In this document: positions 10,538 through 22,401 of the stretch, one piece after another | How positions within the stretch are numbered: position 1 is the first letter of the stretch | Layout of the letters: each line of letters begins with the position of its first letter | Origin: Streptomyces zhihengii | Lineage (GTDB): Bacteria > Actinomycetota > Actinomycetes > Streptomycetales > Streptomycetaceae | Reading direction: 5' to 3' | Length of the DNA: 64,000 nucleotides | Assembly: GCF_016919245.1 (NCBI RefSeq) | Contig: NZ_JAFEJA010000001.1 | Coordinates: 6,417,501 to 6,481,500 of the forward strand | Program-made: the position numbers and the translations under genes | Notes under the pieces: generated by a model | Seen by the model: the letters and a program-made list of their open reading frames with translations, nothing else | What the model was told of the DNA's origin: nothing | Databases searched by the model: none

Positions 10538-10831
10538 ATGAGTGACGAAGCGCTGCCGGGGCCGCCCGCCCGGACCGCGGCCGGGGCCGGGGACGGGACG
10601 GCGGCCCGCGAACCCGCCGGGCCGGCGCCGCTCGGCGTCGAGCGGGTGCCCACCCACCACCCGGAGGTCGACGCGCTGCTGGAGCGGCTCGCCGATGTGG
10701 ACCACCTCGCCGCCGACGGCCACAGCGAGGTGTACGAGGATGTACACCGGGGCCTGCGGGACGCGCTGACCGCGCTCGACACCCGTCCGGGTCCGCGGCC
10801 CCCGCACCCGTCGCACGACCACAGGAGCTGA
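10538..10831 (+). CDS. Small conserved protein of unknown function upstream of tlyA
   Basis: This 97-residue protein has a disordered Ala/Pro/Gly-rich first third and an acidic helical centre (HPEVDALLERLADVDHLAA) followed by a proline-rich end. I do not recognise a named family. It lies seven bases upstream of tlyA in the same direction, so it is probably co-transcribed with tlyA, nadK and recN. The helical centre could mediate a protein contact, which is inference only. Confidence 0.7.
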   Translation: MSDEALPGPPARTAAGAGDGTAAREPAGPAPLGVERVPTHHPEVDALLERLADVDHLAADGHSEVYEDVHRGLRDALTALDTRPGPRPPHPSHDHRS

Positions 10832-10838
10832 ACCCACC

Positions 10839-11650
<812 letters not shown>

Positions 11651-11654
<4 letters not shown>

Positions 11655-12586
11655 CCGAGACAGCAGCAACCACAGCAACGACCACGACGAAAGCGGCGCG
11701 CACGGTCTTCCTGCTCGCCCACACCGGACGCCCCGCGGCGATCCGCAGCGCCGAACGCGTCGTCCAGGGGCTGCTGCGCAGCGGCCTCGGCGTGCGCGTG
11801 CTGGAGGCCGAGGCGGCCGACCTGCCGCTGCCGGCCGCCGTCGAGACCGTGCCCGACGGGGCGCCGGACGTGCTCGACGGCTGCGAGCTGCTGATCGTGC
11901 TCGGCGGCGACGGGACGCTGCTGCGCGGCGCCGAGTTCTCCCGCGCCTCCGGTGTGCCGATGCTCGGCGTCAACCTGGGCCGGGTGGGCTTCCTCGCCGA
12001 GGCGGAGCGGGACGACCTCGACAAGGTCGTCGACCGGGTCGTCAGCCGTGCCTACGAGGTCGAGGAGCGGATGACCCTCGACGTGGTCGTGCACAGCAAC
12101 GGCGACATCGTGCACCGCGACTGGGCGCTGAACGAGGCCGCCGTCCAGAAGGTGTCGCCGGAGCGCATCCTGGAGGTCGTGCTGGAGATCGACGGCCGCC
12201 CGGTGACCGCGTTCGGCTGCGACGGCATCGTCTGCGCGACACCGACCGGTTCGACGGCGTACGCCTTCTCCGCCGGGGGACCGGTGGTGTGGCCCGAGGT
12301 GGAGGCGCTGCTGATGGTGCCGATCAGCGCCCACGCCCTGTTCGCCAAGCCGCTGGTGACCTCGCCGACGTCCACCCTGGCCGTGGAGGTGCAGCCGCAC
12401 ACGCCGCACGGTGTGCTGTGGTGCGACGGCCGCCGGACCGTGGAGCTGCCGTCCGGCGCGCGGGTGGTGGTCAGACGGGGCGCCGTGCCGGTCCGCCTGG
12501 CACGGCTGCACCACGCGTCGTTCACCGACCGTCTGGTGGCCAAGTTCGCGCTGCCGGTGTCGGGTTGGCGCGGCGCGCCGCACTGA
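11651..12586 (+). CDS. nadK: NAD kinase
   Basis: This enzyme phosphorylates NAD to NADP in the cytosol. The 311-residue protein contains the family GGDGT motif at residues 85-89 and the NE/D-type segment DGIVCATPTGSTAYAFSAGGP. It starts at a TTG that overlaps the tlyA stop codon (TTGA). The first 15 residues are threonine/alanine-rich. The tlyA-nadK-recN order is, from memory, a widely conserved actinobacterial arrangement. Confidence 0.93.
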
Positions 12587-12670
12587 GAGCGGCGAAGAGC
12601 CCCTCGGGAGAGTGAACGCGGGGCCGGGGTCCGTCGCGCGGCGGGCCCCGGACCTCGTAAGGTCGTGTCC

Positions 12671-14401
12671 GTGTTGGAGGAGATGCGGATACGGTCGCTC
12701 GGAGTCATCGACGACGCGGTCGTCGAGCTGTCGCCCGGGTTCACCGCGGTGACCGGTGAGACGGGCGCGGGCAAGACGATGGTCGTGACCAGCCTGGGGC
12801 TGCTGCTCGGCGGACGTGCCGACCCGGCCCTGGTGCGGATCGGCGCCAAGGCGGCGGTGGTGGAGGGGCGGGTCAGGGTGCCCGCCGGCTCCCCGGCCGC
12901 GCTGCGCGCCGAGGAGGCCGGGGCCGAGCTCGAGGACGGCACGCTGCTCGTCAGCCGGACGGTGTCGGCCGAGGGGCGCTCGCGCGCCCACCTCGGCGGG
13001 CGGTCGGTGCCCGTGGGCGTGCTGTCGGAGCTGGCGGACGAACTCGTCGCCGTGCACGGCCAGACCGACCAGCAGGGCCTGCTGCGGGCCGCCCGCCAGC
13101 GCGAGGCGCTGGACCGCTACGCGGGCGCCGCCGTCGCGGGCCCGCACACCGGGTACGCCGCCGCCTACCGGCGGCTGCGCGCGGTGTCGGCCGAGGTGGA
13201 GGAGCTGACCACCCGTGCCCGCGAGCGGGCCCAGGAGGCGGATCTGCTGCGCTTCGGCCTCGACGAGATCGCGGCCGTCGAGCCGCGGCCCGGCGAGGAC
13301 GTCGAGCTGGCCGCAGAGGCGGAGCGGCTCGGCCACGCCGAGGCGCTGGCGTCCGCCGCGTCCGTCGCCCATGCCGCGCTCGCCGGCAATCCGGAGGACC
13401 TCGAAGCCGTCGACGCGACCACCCTGGTCGCCGGCGCGGGGCGCGCGCTGGACGCGGTGCGCTCCCACGACCAGTCGCTCGCGACGCTCGCCGACCGGAT
13501 GGGCGAGATCTCCATCCTGCTCGGCGACGTGGCGGGCGAACTGGCCGGGTACGCCGACGACCTGGACGCCGATCCGCTGCGGCTGGCCGCCGTCGAGGAG
13601 CGGCGGGCCGCGCTGACGGGTCTGACCCGCAAGTACGGGGCGGACATCGCGGCCGTGCTCGCCTGGGCCGAGGAGAGCGCCGCCCGGCTCACCGAGCTGG
13701 ACGGCGACGACGAGCGCATCGGGGAGCTGACCGCGGAGCGGGACACCCTGCGGGGCGAACTCGCCGGGCTGGCGCAGGCGCTGACGGACGCCCGCACCGA
13801 GGCGGCGGACCGGTTCGCGGACGCGGTGACCGAGGAGCTCGCCTCCCTCGCCATGCCGCACGCCCGGGTCTCGTTCTCGGTGCGCCAGACCGAGGACCCG
13901 GAGGGCGTCGAGGTCGGCGGCCGGACGGTCGCCTACGGCCCGCACGGCGTCGACGAGGTGGAACTGCTGCTCGCCCCGCACCCGGGGGCGCCGCCGCGGC
14001 CCATCGCCAAGGGCGCCTCGGGCGGTGAGCTGTCCCGGGTGATGCTGGCGGTCGAGGTGGTCTTCGCCGGGACCGACCCGGTGCCGACGTACCTCTTCGA
14101 CGAGGTCGACGCCGGTGTCGGCGGCCGGGCCGCGGTCGAGATCGGCCGGCGGCTGGCGAAGCTGGCCAGGTCGGCACAGGTCGTGGTGGTCACCCACCTG
14201 CCCCAGGTGGCCGCGTTCGCGGACCGTCAGCTCCTGGTGGAGAAGACCGACGACGGCTCGGTGACCCGGTCCGGGGTGACCGTGCTGGAGGGCGAGGACC
14301 GGGTGCGGGAGCTGTCCCGGATGCTGGCCGGCCAGGAGGACTCCGAGACGGCCCGGGCGCACGCGGAGGAACTGCTGGCCGCGGCCCGCGCCGACGCGTA
14401 G
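12671..14401 (+). CDS. recN: DNA repair protein RecN
   Basis: RecN is an SMC-like ATPase that acts early in double-strand-break repair. Over 576 residues it shows Walker A GETGAGKT at 29-36, a long coiled-coil middle rich in Glu/Ala/Arg, the signature segment ASGGELSRVMLA, and Walker B YLFDEVDAGVGG near residue 477. The GTG at 12671 has AAGG eight bases upstream; another GTG at 12665 and an ATG at 12683 are alternatives. The 193-base gap that follows holds only short GC-rich repeats. Confidence 0.93.
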   Translation: MLEEMRIRSLGVIDDAVVELSPGFTAVTGETGAGKTMVVTSLGLLLGGRADPALVRIGAKAAVVEGRVRVPAGSPAALRAEEAGAELEDGTLLVSRTVSAEGRSRAHLGGRSVPVGVLSELADELVAVHGQTDQQGLLRAARQREALDRYAGAAVAGPHTGYAAAYRRLRAVSAEVEELTTRARERAQEADLLRFGLDEIAAVEPRPGEDVELAAEAERLGHAEALASAASVAHAALAGNPEDLEAVDATTLVAGAGRALDAVRSHDQSLATLADRMGEISILLGDVAGELAGYADDLDADPLRLAAVEERRAALTGLTRKYGADIAAVLAWAEESAARLTELDGDDERIGELTAERDTLRGELAGLAQALTDARTEAADRFADAVTEELASLAMPHARVSFSVRQTEDPEGVEVGGRTVAYGPHGVDEVELLLAPHPGAPPRPIAKGASGGELSRVMLAVEVVFAGTDPVPTYLFDEVDAGVGGRAAVEIGRRLAKLARSAQVVVVTHLPQVAAFADRQLLVEKTDDGSVTRSGVTVLEGEDRVRELSRMLAGQEDSETARAHAEELLAAARADA

Positions 14402-14594
14402 CCCCCGCCGCCCGGCCGCGCAGCCGCCCGGTCCCGGCGCCCGGTCCCGGCCGCGCAGCCGCCCGGCGCGCGGCCGGATCCGGCGCTTCGGATTCACCGA
14501 TGTGGGTGATCCGTCGACGCCGGATCCTGCTCCGTGCACCGGAACGACATCGCGACGGTGCCGGAACGCCCGTACGGACTGGCATCCTTGGCGG

Positions 14595-15686
14595 GTGACA
14601 CAGCTGCGGACGGTCCAGGTGCTGGGGGGCGGCAGCGCGGGCAGCAGCACGCACGTCAGGTCACTGGCCGCCGGGCTGGTGGCCCGCGGCGTGCGGGTGA
14701 CCGTGTGCGCCCCCGCCGCACTCGACCGTGTCTACGACTACGCGGGGGCCGGCGCGCTGTTCGCGCCCGTCCCCCGCCGGAGCGACCCCCTGACGGTCGG
14801 CGCCCTGCGCGCGGCGTGCGCCGGGGCGGACGTCGTCCACGCCCACGGGCTGCACGCCGCCGTGCGGGCCTCGCTCGCCCTCGGCGGCCTGTCCGTCCCG
14901 CTCGTCGTCACCTGGCACACCCGGGGGCACGGCGACGGCGGGCGGGAGCGGCTGCTGCGGCTGCTGGAACGCCGGGCGGCCCGCGCGGCGGCCGTCGTCC
15001 TCGCCACCTGCTCCGAACTCGTCGACCTGGCCCGCGCCCGGGGCGCGCGTGACGCCCGCCTCGCGCCCGTCGCCGCCCCCAGGGCCGTCACCCCGCCCGG
15101 CGGGCGCCCCGACAAGACCCATGCCGAACTGGGCTCCATGGGACGCCCGTTGATCGTCGCCGTGGGCAGCCTCGACGCCCACCGTGGCTACGGCACACTG
15201 CTCGACGCGGCCCGCCGCTGGCGGGCGCTCGACCCCGCCCCGCTGCTCGTCGTCGCGGGGGAGGGGCCCCGGCGTGCCGCGCTGCAGGGCCGCATCGCGC
15301 GGGAGGACCTGCCGGTGCTCCTGCTCGGCCGGCGCGACGACGTCCCCGAGCTGCTGGCCGCGGCCGACGTCGCGGTGCTGCCCAGCCGCTGGGAGGCGCG
15401 CTCGGTCCTCGCCCAGGAGGCGCTGCGGCTCGGCGTCCCGCTGGTCGCCACGGCGGTCGGCGGAGTCCCCGAACTGGTCGGCGACGCGGCCGAACTGGTC
15501 CCCTACGGCGACGCCGGCGCCCTCGCCGACGCCGTCCGGGGGCTCCTCGCCGACCCGGCGCGGCGCGTCGAACTGTCCCGCGCCGGCCGCGTCCAGGCCG
15601 GCGGCTGGCCCTCGGAGGACGACACCGTCGCCCATGTGCTCAGCGTCTACGACGAGCTGACGGGCGGGGGAGCGCTCCCGCTCTGA
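14595..15686 (+). CDS. Glycosyltransferase family 4 protein
   Basis: This is a probable GT-B fold retaining glycosyltransferase of 363 residues. The N-terminal half opens with VQVLGGGSAGSSTHVRSLAAG, the acceptor-domain glycine loop. The C-terminal half contains LPSRWEARSVLAQEALRLG, the EX7E-type donor-binding segment of the GT4 family. It starts at GTG 14595 without an obvious Shine-Dalgarno sequence; a longer frame from 14502 is less likely. It probably acts on a cell-envelope or metabolite glycan, but donor and acceptor are unknown. It follows recN in the same direction. Confidence 0.85.
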   Translation: MTQLRTVQVLGGGSAGSSTHVRSLAAGLVARGVRVTVCAPAALDRVYDYAGAGALFAPVPRRSDPLTVGALRAACAGADVVHAHGLHAAVRASLALGGLSVPLVVTWHTRGHGDGGRERLLRLLERRAARAAAVVLATCSELVDLARARGARDARLAPVAAPRAVTPPGGRPDKTHAELGSMGRPLIVAVGSLDAHRGYGTLLDAARRWRALDPAPLLVVAGEGPRRAALQGRIAREDLPVLLLGRRDDVPELLAAADVAVLPSRWEARSVLAQEALRLGVPLVATAVGGVPELVGDAAELVPYGDAGALADAVRGLLADPARRVELSRAGRVQAGGWPSEDDTVAHVLSVYDELTGGGALPL

Positions 15687-15726
15687 GCCCCCGGCCGCGG
15701 CGGTCCGGGCGGGTGCCCGGCCGGGG

Positions 15727-17340
15727 TCACGGGGTGTGGCGGCGGGCGCGCAGGGCGAGGCTCAGCGAGAGCACCGTCTCCGGGTCGTCCAGGTCCGTGC
15801 CCAGCAGTTCCCCGATGCGGGCCAGCCGGTTGTACAGCGTCTGCCGGTTCAGATGCAGCTCGCGCGCCGTCTCCGCCTTGCGGCCGGCGTGCGCGAGATA
15901 CGTCCGGAGGGTCGGCAGCAGTGGCGGACGGGAGACCGCGTCGTGCGCCAGCAGCGGCCCGACGGAGCGCTCCACGAACGCGGCCAGGTCCGGGTGTTCG
16001 CGCAGCCGCCACAGCAGCAGCTCGATGTCGAGCCGCCGCGCGTCGTACCAGGGCCGGTCGCCGAGGCCCTGCGCCGCCACCGCCGTCTCGGCCGCGTGCC
16101 GCAGCCCCGGCCCCGCCGTTGACCAGTCGCCCGCCGCCGCGACCACGACCACCGCGGGCGGCCCGCCCGCCCGCTCCAGACCGGCCCGCTCGACGCCGGT
16201 GCGCAGCGCGCCCGCGACCCGGTCGGCGACGGCCGCCCGCTCGGACCCGTCGCGCAGGCCGACCAGCAGCGGCACCCGGCCCTCGACCGGGCGCACGCCC
16301 AGCAGCACCGGGACGCCGAGCCCGGCCAGCTCCTTCGACACCGCCCGCGCCAGCACGGCCCAGTCCCCGGTCCCCGTGGGCTCCGCGGCGAGGCGCATGA
16401 CCACCGGCAGCAGCGGCCCCTCGCCCGGCCGGAAGCCGAGGACACGGGCCTGGGCGGGGGCGGAGTCGGGCGCGATGCGGCCCTCCGCGAGATCGGTGAG
16501 GAAGTCGCCCCGCCCCCGGGCCGCCAGCTCCTCCTCCTGCCGTGCCTGCATCAGCACCACCGCGAGGGAGCCCGCCGCGCGTTCCGCGGCCATGCGGTGC
16601 ACCGGGGACAGCGGGGCCGAGACGGCGAGCAGCACCAGCCGGGCCCGGACCGCGGCGGTGCCCCCGCCACCGCCGGGCACGTCCACCACGACGGCCGTCG
16701 CGGGCGTGCCCTCCGCCCGTCCGCCGCGCAGTCCCTCCCACACCTGGAGCGGATCGGCCGGGGACCGCCCGGCCTCCGCCGCGTACAGCAGCCGGCCGTC
16801 CGGGGTCTCCAGGAAGACCGGGTTCGCGGTGAACTCCGACAGCACGCGCAGCACCTGCGGCACACCCCCGCCGCCCAGCAGCGCCGCCGTGCAGCGCCGG
16901 TGCACCTCCTCGGCCTGGCGCAGCAGGGCGTAGTGGTGGTTGACGATCTCGGTGTGGATCTCCTCCGTCACCGAGACGAAGGGCACCTCCCGGTGGAGCT
17001 GGACGAGCGGCAGCCCGGCCGCCCGGGCGGTCTCCACCAGGGTCGAGGGCAGCCGGTCGAAGCGGGGCCCGAGCTCCACCACCAGCGCGGCGATGCCGCG
17101 TTCGGCGAGCTGCCGGACGAAGGCGCGCTGTTCGGCGGGGCGGGTGCCGAGCCCGAGGCCCGTGGTCAGCAGCAGTTCGCCGCCCTTGAGCAGCGAGGCG
17201 ATGTTGGGCACCTCGCCCGCGTGCACCCAGCGCACCGTCCGCCCGAGCCGGTCGCCGCCCGCCACGGTCTCCGGCAGGCCGCTGCGCAGCACCGGCAGTT
17301 CGAGGGCCCGCCGCACGGTGATCCCGCCCTGGTCTTCCAT
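15727..17340 (-). CDS. PucR-family transcriptional regulator
   Basis: This 537-residue regulator has the PucR layout: an N-terminal ligand-sensing domain (RRALELPVLRSGLPETVAGG through GGELLLTTGLGLG), a central GGDEF-like region, and a C-terminal PucR helix-turn-helix with the hallmark LHLNRQTLYNRLARIGELLG. PucR proteins commonly control purine, amino-acid or nitrogen catabolism genes. It is convergent with the glycosyltransferase gene and upstream of, but transcribed in the same direction as, the GH15 gene. Its targets cannot be read from this window. Confidence 0.9.
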   Translation of the reverse strand: MEDQGGITVRRALELPVLRSGLPETVAGGDRLGRTVRWVHAGEVPNIASLLKGGELLLTTGLGLGTRPAEQRAFVRQLAERGIAALVVELGPRFDRLPSTLVETARAAGLPLVQLHREVPFVSVTEEIHTEIVNHHYALLRQAEEVHRRCTAALLGGGGVPQVLRVLSEFTANPVFLETPDGRLLYAAEAGRSPADPLQVWEGLRGGRAEGTPATAVVVDVPGGGGGTAAVRARLVLLAVSAPLSPVHRMAAERAAGSLAVVLMQARQEEELAARGRGDFLTDLAEGRIAPDSAPAQARVLGFRPGEGPLLPVVMRLAAEPTGTGDWAVLARAVSKELAGLGVPVLLGVRPVEGRVPLLVGLRDGSERAAVADRVAGALRTGVERAGLERAGGPPAVVVVAAAGDWSTAGPGLRHAAETAVAAQGLGDRPWYDARRLDIELLLWRLREHPDLAAFVERSVGPLLAHDAVSRPPLLPTLRTYLAHAGRKAETARELHLNRQTLYNRLARIGELLGTDLDDPETVLSLSLALRARRHTP

Positions 17341-17385
17341 GGAGCGGGACGCTACCGGTGTCCCGTTTCCGCCGCATCGTCCGGG

Positions 17386-17465
17386 GCACGGGGAGCGGAC
17401 GCGCGGGGGACGGCGCACGGGGAGCGGACCGCGCGGGGACGCCGCACGGGGAGCGGACGGCAGGG
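17386..17465. repeat. 29-bp tandem repeat, nearly three copies
   Basis: The unit begins GCACGGGGAGCGGAC and recurs at 17386, 17415 and 17444, an exact 29-base period with small changes between copies. It lies in the 174-base gap between the PucR gene start and the GH15 gene end. No function is apparent. Confidence 0.85.
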
Positions 17466-17479
17466 ACGGGCCGGTCCGG

Positions 17480-17506
17480 CGGTCCGGCGGGAGGCCCGCC
17501 GGACCG
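17480..17506 (-). terminator. Hairpin terminator behind the GH15 gene
   Basis: A 12-bp perfect stem (17480-17491 with 17495-17506) closes a 3-base loop just past the stop codon of the reverse-strand GH15 gene. This is consistent with a GC-rich actinobacterial terminator without a T tail. Confidence 0.65.
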
Positions 17507-17514
17507 GTACGGGC

Positions 17515-19341
17515 TCAGCCCCCGTAGGCCCCGGAGGCCGTCAGGCGCAGGGCGGTGTCGATCAGCGGGACGTGGCTGAACGCCTGCGGGAAGTTGCCCA
17601 CCTGCCGCTGGAGCCTCGGGTCCCACTCCTCGGCGAGCAGACCGAGGTCGTTGCGCAGCGCCAGCAGCTTCTCGAAGAGCCGGCGCGCCTCGTCGACCCG
17701 GCCGATCATGGCGAGGTCGTCCGCCATCCAGAACGAACACGCGAGGAACGCGCCCTCGTCGCCGGGCAGACCGTCGACGCCCTCGTCGGCGCCCTCGGTC
17801 GGGTAGCGCAGGATGAAGCCGTCCTCCGTGGACAGCTCCCGCTGGATGGCCTCGATGGTGCCGATCACCCGCTTGTCGTCCGGCGGCAGGAAGCCCATCT
17901 GCGGGATCAGCAGCAGCGAGGCGTCGAGCTCCTTGGAGCCGTAGGACTGCGTGAAGGTGTTCCGCTCCTTGTCGTACCCCTTCTCGCAGACGTCCCGGTG
18001 GATGTCGTCGCGCAGGTCGCGCCACCGCTCCAGCGGGCCGTCCGCGTCGCCGGACTCGATCAGCTTGATGGTCCGGTCGACGGCCACCCACGCCATCACC
18101 TTGGAGTGCACGAAGTGCCGGCGCGGCCCGCGCACCTCCCAGATGCCCTCGTCGGGCTGGTCCCAGTGCTTCTCCAGGTACTGGATCAGCTTGAGCTGGA
18201 GCAGCGAGGCGTAGTCGTTGCGGTTGAGGCCGGTCATGTGGGCCAGGTGCAGGGCCTCGGTGACCTCGCCGTAGACGTCGAGCTGGAGCTGGTGCGCCGC
18301 TCCGTTGCCGACCCGGACCGGGGTGGAGTTCTCGTAGCCCGGCAGCCAGTCCAACTCGGCCTCGCCGAGTTCGCGTTCACCGGCGATGCCGTACATGATC
18401 TGGAGGTTCTCCGGGTCTCCGGCGACCGCGCGCAGCAGCCACTCGCGCCAGGCGCGGGCCTCCTCGCGGTAGCCGGTGCGCAGCAGCGAGGAGAGGGTGA
18501 TCGCGGCGTCGCGCAGCCAGGTGTAGCGGTAGTCCCAGTTGCGGACCCCGCCGATCTCCTCGGGCAGCGAGGTGGTGGGCGCGGCGACGATCCCGCCGGT
18601 CGGCGCGTAGGTGAGCGCCTTCAGCGTGATCAGCGAGCGGACGACGGCCTCCCGGTAGGGGCCGTGGTACGTGCAGTGGTCGACCCACTCGCTCCAGAAG
18701 CCGGCCGTCGCCTCCAGCGACCCCTCCGGGTCGGGCAGCGCCGGCGGCTCCTTGTGGGAGGGCTGCCAGCTGATCGTGAACGCGATCCGCTCGCCGGGGG
18801 AGACGGTGAAGTCGGAGTACGTGGTGAGGTCCTTGCCGTACGTCTCGGCGTCGGTGTCCAGCCAGACCGAGTCCGGGCCCGCGACGGCGACGGTACGGGT
18901 GTCCACCTTGTGCACCCACGGCACGATGCGGCCGTAGCTGAAACGCATCCGCAGCGCGGAGCGCATCGGCACCCGGCCGGTGACGCCCTCCACGATGCGG
19001 ATGAGCTGGGGCGCACCGTCACGCGGGGGCATGAAATCGGTCACTCTGACCGTGCCCCGTGCGGTGTCGTACTCGGATTCGAGGATCAGGGAGTCGCCCC
19101 GGTACTGCCGCCGGGTGGCCGACGGCGGCGCGGAGTCCGCGCCGTACGCCGGGCCCAGCCGCCAGAAACCGTGCTCCTCGGTGCCGAGGAGTCCGGCGAA
19201 GATGGCATGCGAGTCGAAGCGGGGCAGGCACAGCCAGTCCACCGTGCCGTCCCGGCAGACCAGTGCTGCGGTCTGCATGTCTCCGATGAGTGCGTAGTCC
19301 TCGATGCGCCCGGCCACGTGCATCTCCAGTCGAACGGCCAC
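17515..19341 (-). CDS. Glycoside hydrolase family 15 protein (glucoamylase/trehalase-like)
   Basis: This is a 608-residue cytoplasmic protein of the GH15 family. An N-terminal beta-sandwich region (IEDYALIGDMQTAALVCRDG, WLCLPRFDS) precedes an (alpha/alpha)6-barrel with the hallmark NWDYRYTWLRDAAITLSSLL. Actinobacterial members include glucoamylase-like enzymes and trehalases, and the sequence alone does not decide between them. There is no signal peptide. The GTG start at 19341 has GAGGGG five bases upstream; the ATG at 19323 has its purine run too close. It is divergent from pyrG across 485 bases. Confidence 0.88.
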   Translation of the reverse strand: MAVRLEMHVAGRIEDYALIGDMQTAALVCRDGTVDWLCLPRFDSHAIFAGLLGTEEHGFWRLGPAYGADSAPPSATRRQYRGDSLILESEYDTARGTVRVTDFMPPRDGAPQLIRIVEGVTGRVPMRSALRMRFSYGRIVPWVHKVDTRTVAVAGPDSVWLDTDAETYGKDLTTYSDFTVSPGERIAFTISWQPSHKEPPALPDPEGSLEATAGFWSEWVDHCTYHGPYREAVVRSLITLKALTYAPTGGIVAAPTTSLPEEIGGVRNWDYRYTWLRDAAITLSSLLRTGYREEARAWREWLLRAVAGDPENLQIMYGIAGERELGEAELDWLPGYENSTPVRVGNGAAHQLQLDVYGEVTEALHLAHMTGLNRNDYASLLQLKLIQYLEKHWDQPDEGIWEVRGPRRHFVHSKVMAWVAVDRTIKLIESGDADGPLERWRDLRDDIHRDVCEKGYDKERNTFTQSYGSKELDASLLLIPQMGFLPPDDKRVIGTIEAIQRELSTEDGFILRYPTEGADEGVDGLPGDEGAFLACSFWMADDLAMIGRVDEARRLFEKLLALRNDLGLLAEEWDPRLQRQVGNFPQAFSHVPLIDTALRLTASGAYGG

Positions 19342-19826
19342 GTCCGCCCCTCGGGGCGCTTACGAAGTCAAGGGTCGTTGACGAGCCGCGACGACCCAAA
19401 CACCGAAGTGGCCCTGTCGCCACTCGCACTGGTGTGGGGGGCGCCGAGAACCGGCCCTCGGCTGGGAAATCCGCCGCTCGGCCGGCCCGGCTCGGCAGCG
19501 AGTGTCCGAGCAGGATACGACGCACACCGGGGGTCCGCGCAGGTGTCCCGCCAACGTTCCTGCGCCGAACGGGTGAGCGGCAGGTCGGACGCGGTGAGCG
19601 GTCGCCGGACAGCCTGCCCGCACGACGGCCGGCCACACCCCCGAGAGGGCGGCGCGAGGTGTGGCCGGAAGCAGCCGTGCGTGGGCGCTGATACCCTGGT
19701 ACCCCGTGGACCGGTGGCCGTCCCGATGCGGAGAAGGCCCCGAAACCGCAGCGACGGCGCCCCCCGAAAGGGATCCGGCAGCCGGTACGTACCCCACCAC
19801 GCGACCACGGGAGCCCCCTCTTGGCG
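19342..19826. other. Divergent intergenic region upstream of pyrG
   Basis: This 485-base region separates the GH15 gene from pyrG. I see no gene and no recognisable riboswitch in it. TACCCT at 19692-19697 could be the -10 of a pyrG promoter with a transcript start near 19704, but no good -35 accompanies it. GGGAG at 19809-19813 is the pyrG ribosome binding site. Confidence 0.5.
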
Positions 19827-21494
<1,668 letters not shown>

Positions 21495-21581
21495 TCCGCG
21501 GACGATACCGTTGACCGGGGTGCCCGCCCATGGGGGAGGGCGCCCCGGTCCGTCGTCTGTACGTGGTGGAAGGACGCTTCG

Positions 21582-22208
21582 ATGACCCTGAAGGACACCC
21601 CCGAGGAGTGGCAGGTCACCGCGACCGCGACGCCGTTCCGCGGCAACAAGACGAGTGTCCGCACGGACAGCGTCGTCATGCCCGACGGGACGGTCGTCAC
21701 CCGCGACTACCAGGTGCACCCGGGGTCGGTGGCGGTGCTCGCCCTCGACGGCGAGGGGCGCGTGCTGGTGCTGCGCCAGTACCGGCACCCGGTGCGGCAC
21801 AAGCTGTGGGAGATCCCGGCCGGTCTGCTCGACGTCCCCGGCGAGAACCCGCTCCACGCGGCGCAGCGCGAACTGTACGAGGAGGCGCACGTCAAGGCCG
21901 AGGACTGGCGGGTGCTCACCGACGTGTACCCCACCCCCGGCGGCTGCGACGAAGCGGTGCGGGTCTTCCTCGCCCGTGACCTCTCCGAGGCGGAGGGCGC
22001 GCGCTACGAGGTCTCCGAGGAGGAGGCCGACATGGAGCTGGCGCGGGTGCCGTTGCAGGACCTCGTCCGGGGCGCGCTCGCGGGCGAACTGCACAACACC
22101 TGCCTGGTCGTCGGCGCGCTCTCCGCCGCGGCGGCGCTGGCCGGCGACGGTTTCGACGCCCTGCGTCCCGCCGGCGCGCCCTGGCCGGCCCGCCCGTTCG
22201 AGGCCTGA
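21582..22208 (+). CDS. NUDIX hydrolase, probable ADP-ribose pyrophosphatase
   Basis: This 208-residue protein is likely an ADP-ribose pyrophosphatase that cleaves ADP-ribose to AMP and ribose 5-phosphate. The NUDIX box is recognisable in AGLLDVPGENPLHAAQREL followed by YEEAHV. Two departures from the textbook box GX5EX7REUXEEXGU are visible: one extra residue between the first Gly and Glu, which I associate with actinobacterial ADP-ribose pyrophosphatases, and His in place of the last Gly. It follows pyrG and is probably co-transcribed with it. Confidence 0.87.
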   Translation: MTLKDTPEEWQVTATATPFRGNKTSVRTDSVVMPDGTVVTRDYQVHPGSVAVLALDGEGRVLVLRQYRHPVRHKLWEIPAGLLDVPGENPLHAAQRELYEEAHVKAEDWRVLTDVYPTPGGCDEAVRVFLARDLSEAEGARYEVSEEEADMELARVPLQDLVRGALAGELHNTCLVVGALSAAAALAGDGFDALRPAGAPWPARPFEA

Positions 22209-22401
22209 GGCGCGAGCCCGGACGGGCGTGTGACGGGCTCTCAGGTTCCGTAATGTGACCATCAGTTGATCCGATCGGGGGACGGGGGGCTGTGCCCGCC
22301 CCGTGCCGCCGGGATCGTCCCGATGCGTGAACTAGGCTCGCAACGCCCGTGCGGAGCCCCGGCGGGCTCGGCTCGTGCGCGGACGGACTGGAGCGTGGCC
22401 C

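Noticed and set aside
14494..14509. TCACC-N6-GGTGA inverted repeat before the glycosyltransferase gene
   Set aside because: Only five bases per arm in GC-rich DNA; too weak to call an operator.
19342..19826. Pyrimidine-type attenuator upstream of pyrG
   Set aside because: No C-run at a transcript start and no terminator hairpin of the kind seen before pyrG in firmicutes is visible.
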